Assembly (NCBI GenBank): GCA_964576715.1
Contig: CAZNWE010000135.1
Coordinates: 1-6,558, forward strand
DNA length: 6,558 bases
Reading direction: 5' to 3'
From: SLRI01 sp964576715
GTDB taxonomy: Bacteria > Pseudomonadota > Alphaproteobacteria > Geminicoccales > Geminicoccaceae
Positions 1 to 5,964 of the stretch are shown here, piece after piece (within the stretch, counting starts at the first letter, position 1; each line of letters begins with the position of its first letter). A program made the translations under genes and the position numbers. Below the pieces are notes generated by a model. The model did not search any database. It had not been told where the DNA came from and saw only the letters and a program-made list of their open reading frames with translations.

Positions 1-410
1 CGCCAGACGAAGGGCCTCGGGTTCCGGTTGTGCTGCTCGACGAAATTCTTGATGGCCGTCTGCAGGGCGACCACGGAATGGAAGACGCCACGCTGCAGCT
101 TACGCCGGGTCAGCTTGGCGAAGAAACCTTCGACAGCGTTGAGCCAGGACGCCGAGGTCGGCGTGAAGTGAAAGGTCCAGCGCGGATGGCGGGCGAGCCA
201 GGCCCTGACTTTGGCGTGCTTGTGCACGGCGTAGTTGTCCAGGATGACGTGGATGGCTTTGCCTTCGGGCACTTCGCGCTCGACCGCGTTGAGGAAACGG
301 ATGAATTCCTGGTGGCGGTGGCGCTGCATGTTGCGACCGATCACCGAGCCATCGAGGACATTGAGCGCTGCAAAGAGTGTCGTGGTGCCGTTGCGCTTGT
401 AGTCATGCGT

Positions 411-446
411 CCCTTGCGGGGCTGTGGGGACCCCGCAGCCCACGTG
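411..446. repeat. In-frame 36-nt palindromic insertion in the transposase catalytic domain
   Basis: In the minus reading the segment encodes HVGCGVPTAPQG between GRLGT and THDYKRNGTTT. In IS630-family relatives I remember, these two flanks are joined by a single residue (GTMTHDYKR), so about 11 residues are extra. The DNA contains a nearly perfect inverted repeat at 419-441 (GGGCTGTGGGG, one-base loop, CCCCGCAGCCC; one mismatch) next to a perfect palindrome CCCACGTGGG at 439-448. The frame is kept. The comparison with relatives is from memory, not alignment. Confidence 0.5.
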
Positions 447-674
447 GGTACCGAGCCGACCCTTCTTCATCGGCAGGCCGGGCTGAGTGCGGTCGAGCGC
501 CTGGATCTGGGACTTCTCGTCGATTGACAGAACCACGGCATGCTCCGGCGGGTCGACATAGAGCCCGACCACGTCCTCGACCTTCTCGATGAAGGCCGGA
601 TCGTTGGAGAGCTTGAACTGCCGCCAGCGATGCGGCACCAGGCCGGCCTCGCGCCAGATGACGTGCACTATCGA

Positions 675-735
675 TCGTCAGCAGGCGATCGATCCGATTG
701 CCGAAGGCAACGCGGCCAGGAGGCCGCGGAGGGGC
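675..735. repeat. 61-nt hairpin-rich insertion inside the transposase
   Basis: This is the segment absent from the expected transposase reading. Together with a few flanking bases it forms three perfect consecutive hairpins: ATCGATCG/CGATCGAT (670-677 and 686-693, loop 8 nt), TTGCC/GGCAA (698-702 and 706-710, loop GAA) and CGCGGCC/GGCCGCG (711-717 and 722-728, loop AGGA). Its length, 1 modulo 3, matches exactly the change from frame 0 to frame 2. A possible 3-bp repeat (CGA in the minus reading) sits at each side. The insertion edges are inferred from expected transposase homology and could shift by a few bases. It may be a small palindromic mobile element; no family is recognised. Confidence 0.6.
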
Positions 736-1116
736 TCGCGACACGCCGGTCGCCGCCGCCATGGCGCGAACGGTCCAGTGCGTGCCACCATCCGGCGGGG
801 CCTCCTCCTGCGTCCGCCGGATCACCTCGGCGACTTTATCGTCCGCGAGCTTCGGGATGCGCGACGGCCGCGTCTTGTCGCGCAACAACCCGTCCACGCC
901 TGCCTCGATGTAGCGCTCCTGCCAGCGCCAGACCGAGACCTTGCCCAGTTCCGTTCGCCGCATGATCTCCGACGTACCGACCCGATCACCGGTCAACAGC
1001 ACCACCTGTGCTCGCCAGACGTGCTTTTGCGGGCTGTTACGGTCGGCGATGATCGCTGCCAGTCGCGCACGATCCGCCGCGGAGACGAAAAGGCCAAGGT
1101 TTCCTCGCATCGCAAC

Positions 1117-1144
1117 AGTGTAGCGCAGCGGACTCAGATGTCAA
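1117..1144 (-). promoter_or_regulatory. Predicted sigma70-like promoter of the IS630 transposase
   Basis: On the minus strand a perfect TTGACA (1139-1144) is followed after 16 nt by TACACT (1117-1122), a fair -10 box. The -10 lies only 6 nt before the ATG at 1110, so the transcript would be nearly leaderless unless translation starts downstream. The position next to the presumed IS end fits the usual transposase layout. Prediction only. Confidence 0.45.
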
Positions 1145-1157
1145 AGACTTACCACTA

Positions 1158-1297
1158 GTAACTCATTGACTTGCTAGCGCGACTGGCCGCCCGCGACGTG
1201 TTGGTCGATGTAGCGGCATCGCCCGCTTGGCTCCTGGCGACTGACCAGCATCGTTGCGCTGTGCTGCGGTGGTGACGTCGACGGCCGTTGCCTAGCC
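1158..1297. other. Spacer between rodA and the IS element
   Basis: About 140 nt with no convincing gene. A 25-codon ATG ORF on the minus strand (1174-1251) has no ribosome binding site or recognisable homology. No strong GC hairpin followed by a T-run is seen on the minus strand, so no intrinsic terminator is called for the rod operon here. A second CTAG at 1174-1177 is an alternative IS edge. Confidence 0.5.
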
Positions 1298-2443
1298 TCA
1301 GAGCTCGGTCGGAAAGCGCGGGATGTTGGTGGTGTGGTGGACGTCGACCGACATTACCAGCCCGAAGCCCAAAAGGGTGGTGAGCATCGCGGTGCCGCCG
1401 TAGGAGATCATCGGCAGCGGCACGCCGACCACCGGGATGAGGCCGGTGACCATGGCGACGTTGATCAGCACGTAGAGGAAGAAGTTGATGGCGATACCCA
1501 TCGCCAGCAGCCGGCCGAACTGGTGCGCGCAGCGCAGGGCGACGAGCAGGGTCAGGGCGAGGACGGCCAGGCAGAGCAGGAGCACGAGAACGCCGCCGAT
1601 GAAGCCGGCCTCCTCGGCCAGCATGGTGAAGGCGAAATCGGTCTGCTTCTCGGGCAGGAAGCTGAGCTGGGCTTGGCTCCCCTGCAGGAAGCCCTTGCCC
1701 CAGAACCCTCCGGAGCCGAGCGCGATCTTGCTTTGGATGATGTGATAGCCGGAGCCCAGGGGATCGGCCTCCGGGTCGAGAAAGGTGAACACCCGCTGGC
1801 GCTGGTAGTCGTGCAGGCTGGCCCAGGCGATCGGTAGTGCCGCCCCGACCGCGGCGAGCGCCAGCCCGAACTTCCAGAGCCGCACCCCGGCGAGAAAGAG
1901 CAGGCCCGCGCCGCAGGCCAGGAGCATCACGCTGGTACCGAGATCGGGCTGCTTGAGCACCAGAACGGCGGGCAGGGCGATCGCGAGCAGGGCCGGCAGC
2001 AGGAACGGCAGCCGCTTCACCTCGTCGAGATAGGCACTGTGGAAATAGCGGGCGAGGCAAAGGACTAGGCCTACCTTCATCAACTCCGAAGGCTGCACCT
2101 GCACCAACCCGAAATCGATCCAGCGCTGCGCCCCCTTGCTGAGCTCGCCCACGATCTCGACCCCGAGCAGCATGGCAAAGGCGAGCGCGTAGCTGAGATA
2201 AGCCCAGCGAAACCAGAAGCGGATGTCGGTCAGCGCCACGGCGAGCATAACGCCGACGCCGAAGGCAAGGCGTATGCCATGGCGCCAGGCCCAGGGCTCG
2301 TGACTGCCGCCACCGGCCGAGTAGAGCACGCCATAGCCGATCAGCCCGAGCAGCGTCAGGACGACAAGCAGCGGCCAGTTCAGGCCCCGCAGCTTCTCCC
2401 AGAGGCACAGCTCGGTCGGGCGGATGCGGCCCGCGCTCGCCAT
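1298..2443 (-). CDS. rodA: Peptidoglycan glycosyltransferase RodA (SEDS family)
   Basis: RodA is the SEDS-family enzyme that polymerises lipid II into glycan strands for lateral growth, paired with PBP2. The 381-residue protein is strongly hydrophobic, consistent with ten membrane helices. Conserved SEDS stretches are seen: QPSELMKVGLVL, LKQPDLGTSVMLL, GSGYHIIQSKIALGSGG, GKGFLQGSQ, LPEKQTDFAFTMLAEEAGFIGG with the expected catalytic Asp (Asp269), then NVAMVTGLIPVVGVPLPMISYGGT and the terminal GFGLVMSV. The ATG at 2441-2443 is preceded by GGGAGG at 9-nt spacing. A second ATG at 2448-2450 is in a different frame and belongs to a shadow reading. The gene lies 71 nt after mrdA. It is the last intact gene of the operon here and is followed after about 140 nt by an IS630-type element, so any further operon genes have been separated or are absent. 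The C-terminus runs about ten residues past the last helix and looks natural. Confidence 0.96.
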   Translation of the reverse strand: MASAGRIRPTELCLWEKLRGLNWPLLVVLTLLGLIGYGVLYSAGGGSHEPWAWRHGIRLAFGVGVMLAVALTDIRFWFRWAYLSYALAFAMLLGVEIVGELSKGAQRWIDFGLVQVQPSELMKVGLVLCLARYFHSAYLDEVKRLPFLLPALLAIALPAVLVLKQPDLGTSVMLLACGAGLLFLAGVRLWKFGLALAAVGAALPIAWASLHDYQRQRVFTFLDPEADPLGSGYHIIQSKIALGSGGFWGKGFLQGSQAQLSFLPEKQTDFAFTMLAEEAGFIGGVLVLLLCLAVLALTLLVALRCAHQFGRLLAMGIAINFFLYVLINVAMVTGLIPVVGVPLPMISYGGTAMLTTLLGFGLVMSVDVHHTTNIPRFPTEL

Positions 2444-2452
2444 CGGTCATGC

Positions 2453-2458
2453 CCTCCC
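2453..2458 (-). promoter_or_regulatory. Ribosome binding site of rodA
   Basis: On the minus strand GGGAGG lies 9 nt before the rodA ATG at 2443 and only 2 nt before an out-of-frame ATG at 2450. The spacing selects 2443 as the start, and so does the RodA reading frame. It is the clearest Shine-Dalgarno at any junction in the window. It sits inside the last codons of the 22-codon ORF between mrdA and rodA. Confidence 0.65.
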
Positions 2459-2514
2459 GGCGATCGGCCGAGACGCCGCCGCGACGTCGCCGGCCACCAC
2501 CACCCGCAGTGGCA

Positions 2515-4353
2515 TCAAAGGCTCACCGAAAGGCGGCGGCCCGAGGGATCGCGCTCGAGCACCTTGGTCATGATGTCGCGAGCGATCGGTGCCGCCGCTG
2601 CACTGCCGCTCTGGCCGTGCTCGACGATGACCGAAAGCGCATAGCGCGGCTCGTCGGTCGGCGCGTAGCAGACGAACAGCGCATGATGCCGGTGCTCCCA
2701 TGGCCGATCTTTGCGCTTGTGCAGCCCAGCCGCGCGCTCGGCCCTGGTGATCCGCCGCACCTGTGAGGTGCCGGTCTTGCCAGCCATCTGAACGTCCGGC
2801 AGCGCCAATCGGTGGCGGTGGGCGGTGCCGCGTGGGGCGTTGACCACCATGTCCATGCCCTTGAGGATGTGGTCGAGATTGGCCCTGGAGACCCCGATCG
2901 AGCCGACCGCCGGCAGCGGCGCGTCGCTGTCACGCACGAACCAGGGGGCGACGGCACGGCCGCCGTTGCACATTCTGGCGGTCATGATGGCGAGCTGCAG
3001 GGGGGTCGCGAGCATAAAGCCCTGGCCGATGCCGACCACCAGGGTCTCGCCGCGCTGCCAGGGCTCGCCCAGGGCCTCGCGCTTCCACTGGCTGGTCGGC
3101 ACCAGCCCCGGCCGTTCGCCAGGGAGGTCGAGGCCGAGCGTGTCGCCGAGGCCGAAGCGCCGGGCCATGGCGGCGATGCCGTCGACGCCGACGCGGCGGG
3201 CAAGATCGTAGAAATAGACGTCGCAGGACTGCGCGATCGCCTGGTGCAACGCCACTCGGCCGTGACTCTTCCAGCAATGGAAGCGGGCATTACCGAGGCT
3301 GGTATAGCCGCCGCAGAACACGTCGTAATTGGGGGTGACGACGCCGGCCTCGAGCGCCGCCAGGGCGACCACCATCTTGAAGGTCGAGCCCGGCGGGTAC
3401 TGGCCGCGGATGCATTTGTTGACGAGCGGCGTGCGCGGGCTGTCGCGCCACTCCTTCCACTGCTGGTGCGACAGCCGGCCGAGAAACGCCGTCGGATCGA
3501 AGCTCGGCACCGAAGCCAGGGCCAGTACGGCACCGGTATTGACGTCGACCACGACCGCACTCGCCGAGAGCTCGGCCGACAGGCGCTCGTAGGCGAACTG
3601 CTGCAGCTGCATGTCGAGACTGAGGCGGATGTCCTGACCCGGCTCGCCGTCGTCGCGGTCGAGCTCGCGGATTTCGCGGCCGATGGCGTTGACCTCGACC
3701 CGCCGCTGGCCGGCCCGGCCGCGCAACTGCCGGTCGTAGCTGTGCTCGATACCGTTCTTGCCAACGCGAAATTCGGGCAGGCGCATGAGCGGATCCGGAT
3801 CGGCCGCCTGCTCGTCCTCGTTGACCGGCCCGACATAGCCCAGCACATGGGCCAGCACCTCGGCATGCGGGTAGTCGCGCAAGAGGGTGGAATCGAGAAC
3901 CACGCCGGGCAGATGCGGGCTGTGCACGGCGACCGCGGTAACCTCGTCCCAACTCAACCCTTCGCGCACCAGTACCGGGACGAAGGCACGTCGGCTCCGG
4001 GTGGCGGCCACGATCGCTGCCCGTTGCCCGCGATCGAGCGGGATCAGCCGGGCCAGCGCGTCGAGCGTGTCCTCCAGATCGGTCGTGTTCTCGCGGACGA
4101 TCCGCACTCGATAGCTTGGCACGTTGCGGGCCAGGACAGCGCCGTTGCGATCGAGAATGCGGCCGCGTGGCGGCACGGTCAGGCGCTGGCTGACCCGGTT
4201 CTCCTCGGCGAGCAGGCTGTAGCGTGACGACTGGTCGACCTGCAGCTGCCAGAGGCGCCCCGCGAGGAGCGCGAAAAGCGCGGTTTGCGCGCCGCCGACG
4301 ACGATCGCCCGACGGGTGAAGCTCTTGCTCCGATCAGCCGCGTGGTGCTGCAT
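2515..4353 (-). CDS. mrdA: Penicillin-binding protein 2 (elongation-specific DD-transpeptidase)
   Basis: PBP2 is the class B penicillin-binding protein that cross-links new side-wall peptidoglycan with RodA as partner. The 612-residue product has a short cytoplasmic start, one membrane anchor at about residues 17-35 (AIVVGGAQTALFALLAGRLW), a pedestal domain beginning with the class B signature VPPRGRILDRNG, and a C-terminal transpeptidase domain. The catalytic motifs are intact: SxxK as PPGSTFKM (Ser323, Lys326), the second motif SCD at about 376-378, and KTGTSQ starting at Lys526. SCD/SAD in place of SxN is normal for PBP2. Length fits the family. The start is the ATG at 4351-4353; a TTG two codons upstream (4359) is less likely. 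The start lies inside the end of mreD without a Shine-Dalgarno of its own, which points to translational coupling. The stop TGA overlaps an ATG (TGATG) that opens a 22-codon ORF leading towards rodA. Confidence 0.96.
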   Translation of the reverse strand: MQHHAADRSKSFTRRAIVVGGAQTALFALLAGRLWQLQVDQSSRYSLLAEENRVSQRLTVPPRGRILDRNGAVLARNVPSYRVRIVRENTTDLEDTLDALARLIPLDRGQRAAIVAATRSRRAFVPVLVREGLSWDEVTAVAVHSPHLPGVVLDSTLLRDYPHAEVLAHVLGYVGPVNEDEQAADPDPLMRLPEFRVGKNGIEHSYDRQLRGRAGQRRVEVNAIGREIRELDRDDGEPGQDIRLSLDMQLQQFAYERLSAELSASAVVVDVNTGAVLALASVPSFDPTAFLGRLSHQQWKEWRDSPRTPLVNKCIRGQYPPGSTFKMVVALAALEAGVVTPNYDVFCGGYTSLGNARFHCWKSHGRVALHQAIAQSCDVYFYDLARRVGVDGIAAMARRFGLGDTLGLDLPGERPGLVPTSQWKREALGEPWQRGETLVVGIGQGFMLATPLQLAIMTARMCNGGRAVAPWFVRDSDAPLPAVGSIGVSRANLDHILKGMDMVVNAPRGTAHRHRLALPDVQMAGKTGTSQVRRITRAERAAGLHKRKDRPWEHRHHALFVCYAPTDEPRYALSVIVEHGQSGSAAAAPIARDIMTKVLERDPSGRRLSVSL

Positions 4354-4885
4354 GGGCAAGTTTTGGCAGGCTCGGTTGCAACTGCGCCAACAGCAGACTG
4401 ACGAGCGGGTAGGCCGCTATCGTCAGCAGCATCATGAAGGCGGTCGGACGAAAAGCGAACAAGTGCTCAAAGTACAGACTGGTCAGCAGCCAGCGCAGGG
4501 TCAAGAGCAGGACCACCGCCAGAGAGAAGCAGGCCCAGATAACGACGAAGGAGCGGCCGGCTAGAAAGCGCGGCGGGGCGAGCAGGATCAGCCGGGTCGC
4601 GAACAGCGCCAGGGTGGTGAGCCCGAGCGGCAAGCCGGCGGTCGCGTCGAGGACGATGGTGAGGACGAGGACCAGACCGTTGCCGAGCAAGTCCGGCCGC
4701 TGGATCGTCCAGAAGAAGATGCCGCAGAGACAAAGGAGCGGGGCGATCGCAGTCGGCGCCGCACTCGGCAACGGTGCGAGGTCGATGCAAACCAGCAGCA
4801 GCACCGAGAGAAACGGCAGCACGCCGCGGACCAGCTCTTCCGCGCGACCCGAGGTGGCGATGCCGCGCTGACTGAGCCCGCTCAT
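4334..4885 (-). CDS. mreD: Rod shape-determining protein MreD
   Basis: MreD is a small polytopic inner-membrane protein of the elongation complex that works with MreC and PBP2. The 183-residue product is very hydrophobic, with about five membrane segments: near residues 20-38 (VLPFLSVLLLVCIDL), 44-62, 70-85 (NGLVLVLTIVLDA), 110-135 (FVVIWACFSLAVVLLLTL) and 148-168 (MLLTIAAYPLVSLLL). Family phrases are RPDLLGNG, the DATAGLPLGLTTLA turn and the GRSFVVIW segment. The ATG at 4883-4885 is chosen because it gives the usual MreD length. The frame extends to 5011, but that would run into mreC with a Pro/Arg/Ser-rich non-membrane leader. The ATG has no clear Shine-Dalgarno, and its ATGA overlaps the stop of a 16-codon ORF lying in the 58-nt gap after mreC. 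The 3' end overlaps the start of mrdA by 20 nt. Confidence 0.92.
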   Translation of the reverse strand: MSGLSQRGIATSGRAEELVRGVLPFLSVLLLVCIDLAPLPSAAPTAIAPLLCLCGIFFWTIQRPDLLGNGLVLVLTIVLDATAGLPLGLTTLALFATRLILLAPPRFLAGRSFVVIWACFSLAVVLLLTLRWLLTSLYFEHLFAFRPTAFMMLLTIAAYPLVSLLLAQLQPSLPKLAHAAPRG

Positions 4886-4943
4886 CGCGCGAAGCCCGCT
4901 AAAGTGTCCCAAACTGCTCGGCGGACCAGCATGACCAACGGGC

Positions 4944-5867
4944 TCATCCGCCGGCCGCCAAAAGGTCGGTGGGACCCGAGAGGCGGAGCTCTGGCGGCAG
5001 GCTGTCGCCATCGCCGCCGTCGGCCGGCGCTGGCAGCGACTCGTGCTTGAGCACCGCGACGAAATCGATGCCGTGCCAGTCGAACGCCGATCGCACGGTG
5101 ACCCGGCTGCCCTCGATCCGGCTTACCTCGCCGATCATCAAACCGGGCGGCAGGACCCCGCCGCGACCGGAGGTGATCACCCGGTCACCGATCTGCACCT
5201 GCGGGCCCAAAGGCAAGAACTCGAGCCGCGGCTCGGCCGAGTTGTCGCCGGCGAGCAGCGCCTGATCGCCCGAGCGCTCGACGACCACCGGCACCTTGGA
5301 GTTGAGATCGGTGAGCAGCAGGATCCGTGACGACCGCTCGCCCACGGCGATCACGCGGCCGACCATCCCGGCCGGGCTCATCACCGCCATGCCGGGAACG
5401 ATCATCGTATCGGCGCCGATGTCGAGCAGCCGGGTGTGGACGAACGGACCCGCCGAATCGGCGACGATCCGCGCATGCACCAGCTCCGCCGAAGGCACCG
5501 GTGCCGGCATCTCGAGCATGGTGCGCAACGAGCGGTTCTCGACGCCGAGCCGCACCGCCCGGGCCTGCCAGTCGAGCAACCGCTGGTTCTCCTCGCGCAG
5601 CCGCTGGTTCTCCGCGTAGACGGCCAACAGGGCGCCGACCTCCTCGCCCAAGCTGCGGCTCCACGATACTGGCACACGCACCAGGGCGACAAGCGGTACC
5701 ACTTGATCGGCCAGGTGGTCGGCCGACCGCTGCACCACCCGTACCTCGAGCCTGGTCAGCACCAGCAGAACGAGGGCGAAGCCGATGCAGGCGAACAGGA
5801 CCGGCCGTTCGCCCATGCTGCGCCAGACCGCGTGCAGGTGGACCAATCGATCGAGCAATTGCTTCAC
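4944..5867 (-). CDS. mreC: Rod shape-determining protein MreC
   Basis: MreC is a bitopic inner-membrane protein whose periplasmic beta domain binds and activates PBP2 in the elongation machinery. From the chosen GTG start the protein has 307 residues: a short cytoplasmic segment (VKQLLDRL...), one membrane helix at about residues 22-38 (VLFACIGFALVLLVL), a Glu/Arg/Leu-rich coiled coil at about 70-115 (ENQRLREENQRLL), then the beta domain with typical MreC phrases (GMAVMSPAGMVGRVI, SSRILLLTDLNSKVPV, GDRVITSGRGGVLPPGLMIG). The tail after about residue 275 is rich in Ala, Pro, Gly and Asp and is probably disordered. The start is uncertain. The frame also opens at a TTG at 5924, giving 326 residues, but the GTG at 5865-5867 gives the M/V-K-Q-L beginning I associate with alphaproteobacterial MreC. 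Neither start has a clear Shine-Dalgarno. The GTG overlaps, as GTGA, the stop of a 26-codon upstream ORF. Confidence 0.93.
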   Translation of the reverse strand: MKQLLDRLVHLHAVWRSMGERPVLFACIGFALVLLVLTRLEVRVVQRSADHLADQVVPLVALVRVPVSWSRSLGEEVGALLAVYAENQRLREENQRLLDWQARAVRLGVENRSLRTMLEMPAPVPSAELVHARIVADSAGPFVHTRLLDIGADTMIVPGMAVMSPAGMVGRVIAVGERSSRILLLTDLNSKVPVVVERSGDQALLAGDNSAEPRLEFLPLGPQVQIGDRVITSGRGGVLPPGLMIGEVSRIEGSRVTVRSAFDWHGIDFVAVLKHESLPAPADGGDGDSLPPELRLSGPTDLLAAGG

Positions 5868-5964
5868 GGGCAAACCACGTTGTTCGGCAACGACGCGAAG
5901 ACTAGCATGAGGCGAGCTGCGCAACGCAAGGCCACCCGTTTCATGGCGGGCATCTCGGCCCGGC

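Larger units (their letters stand above)
1..1110 (-). pseudogene. IS630-family DDE transposase, disrupted by a 61-nt insertion and truncated by the window edge
   Basis: The transposase would cut and join IS ends at TA targets. The first 125 codons (1110 to 736) give the N-terminal helix-turn-helix region: ADRNSPQKHVWRAQVVL, then GTSEIMRRTELGKVSVWRWQ at about 45-63, and GVDGLLRDKTRPSR. Homology then leaves this frame. It resumes in another frame at IVHVIWREAGLVPHR (from 671) and stays open to base 1. The catalytic triad is present in the second part: Asp in SIDEKSQIQ (519-521), Asp in HVILDNYAVHKH (237-239), Glu in SWLNAVEGFFAKL (129-131). The shift is explained by 61 extra bases at 675-735, which also place a TGA (678-680) in the downstream frame. 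Removing them would restore GVSR-SIVHVIW. A further in-frame block (411-446) adds about 11 residues. The ATG at 1110 has no clear ribosome binding site. Confidence 0.88.
1..1157 (-). mobile_element. IS630-family insertion sequence, partial (distal end outside window)
   Basis: This block contains the start and most of an IS630-family transposase and its promoter; the other end is beyond base 1, so the inverted repeats cannot be paired. The outer boundary is placed at the CTAG at 1155-1158. IS630 elements insert at TA, and IS630 itself prefers 5'-CTAG-3'. Reading inward, the end would begin about GTGGTAAGTCTTTGACAT, which contains the transposase -35 box, as is common when the promoter abuts the terminal repeat. 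A second CTAG at 1174-1177 is an alternative edge. The element has the same orientation as the rod operon and lies about 140 nt after rodA. The disrupted transposase means it could move only if a related element supplied the enzyme. Confidence 0.75.

Noticed and set aside
30..1158. Plus-strand ORFs opposite the transposase (30-527, 540-965, 589-1158)
   Set aside because: All lie antisense to recognisable IS630 transposase sequence and show no family features.
1174..1251. 25-codon ATG ORF on the minus strand between rodA and the IS
   Set aside because: No ribosome binding site, no recognisable homology, and its end lies near the IS boundary; indistinguishable from chance.
1155..2450. 431-codon minus-strand frame overlapping rodA
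   Set aside because: Its translation is Arg/Ala/Gly/Pro-rich and lacks membrane segments, while the alternative frame is a full RodA with conserved SEDS motifs. It is a frame shadow.
2812..4227. 471-codon open frame on the plus strand opposite mrdA
   Set aside because: It is antisense to a PBP2 with all catalytic motifs; such long shadows are common in GC-rich DNA, and the translation is Ala/Arg/Glu/His-rich low-complexity without domains.
4270..4320. Twin-arginine-like FTRRA motif before the hydrophobic segment of PBP2
   Set aside because: The segment is the normal uncleaved PBP2 membrane anchor; similar FTRRA starts are usual in alphaproteobacterial PBP2, and there is no AxA cleavage site or cofactor-binding domain.
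4886..5011. N-terminal extension of mreD to 5011
   Set aside because: It would overlap mreC and add a 42-residue Pro/Arg/Ser-rich leader not expected in MreD; the ATG at 4885 gives normal family length.
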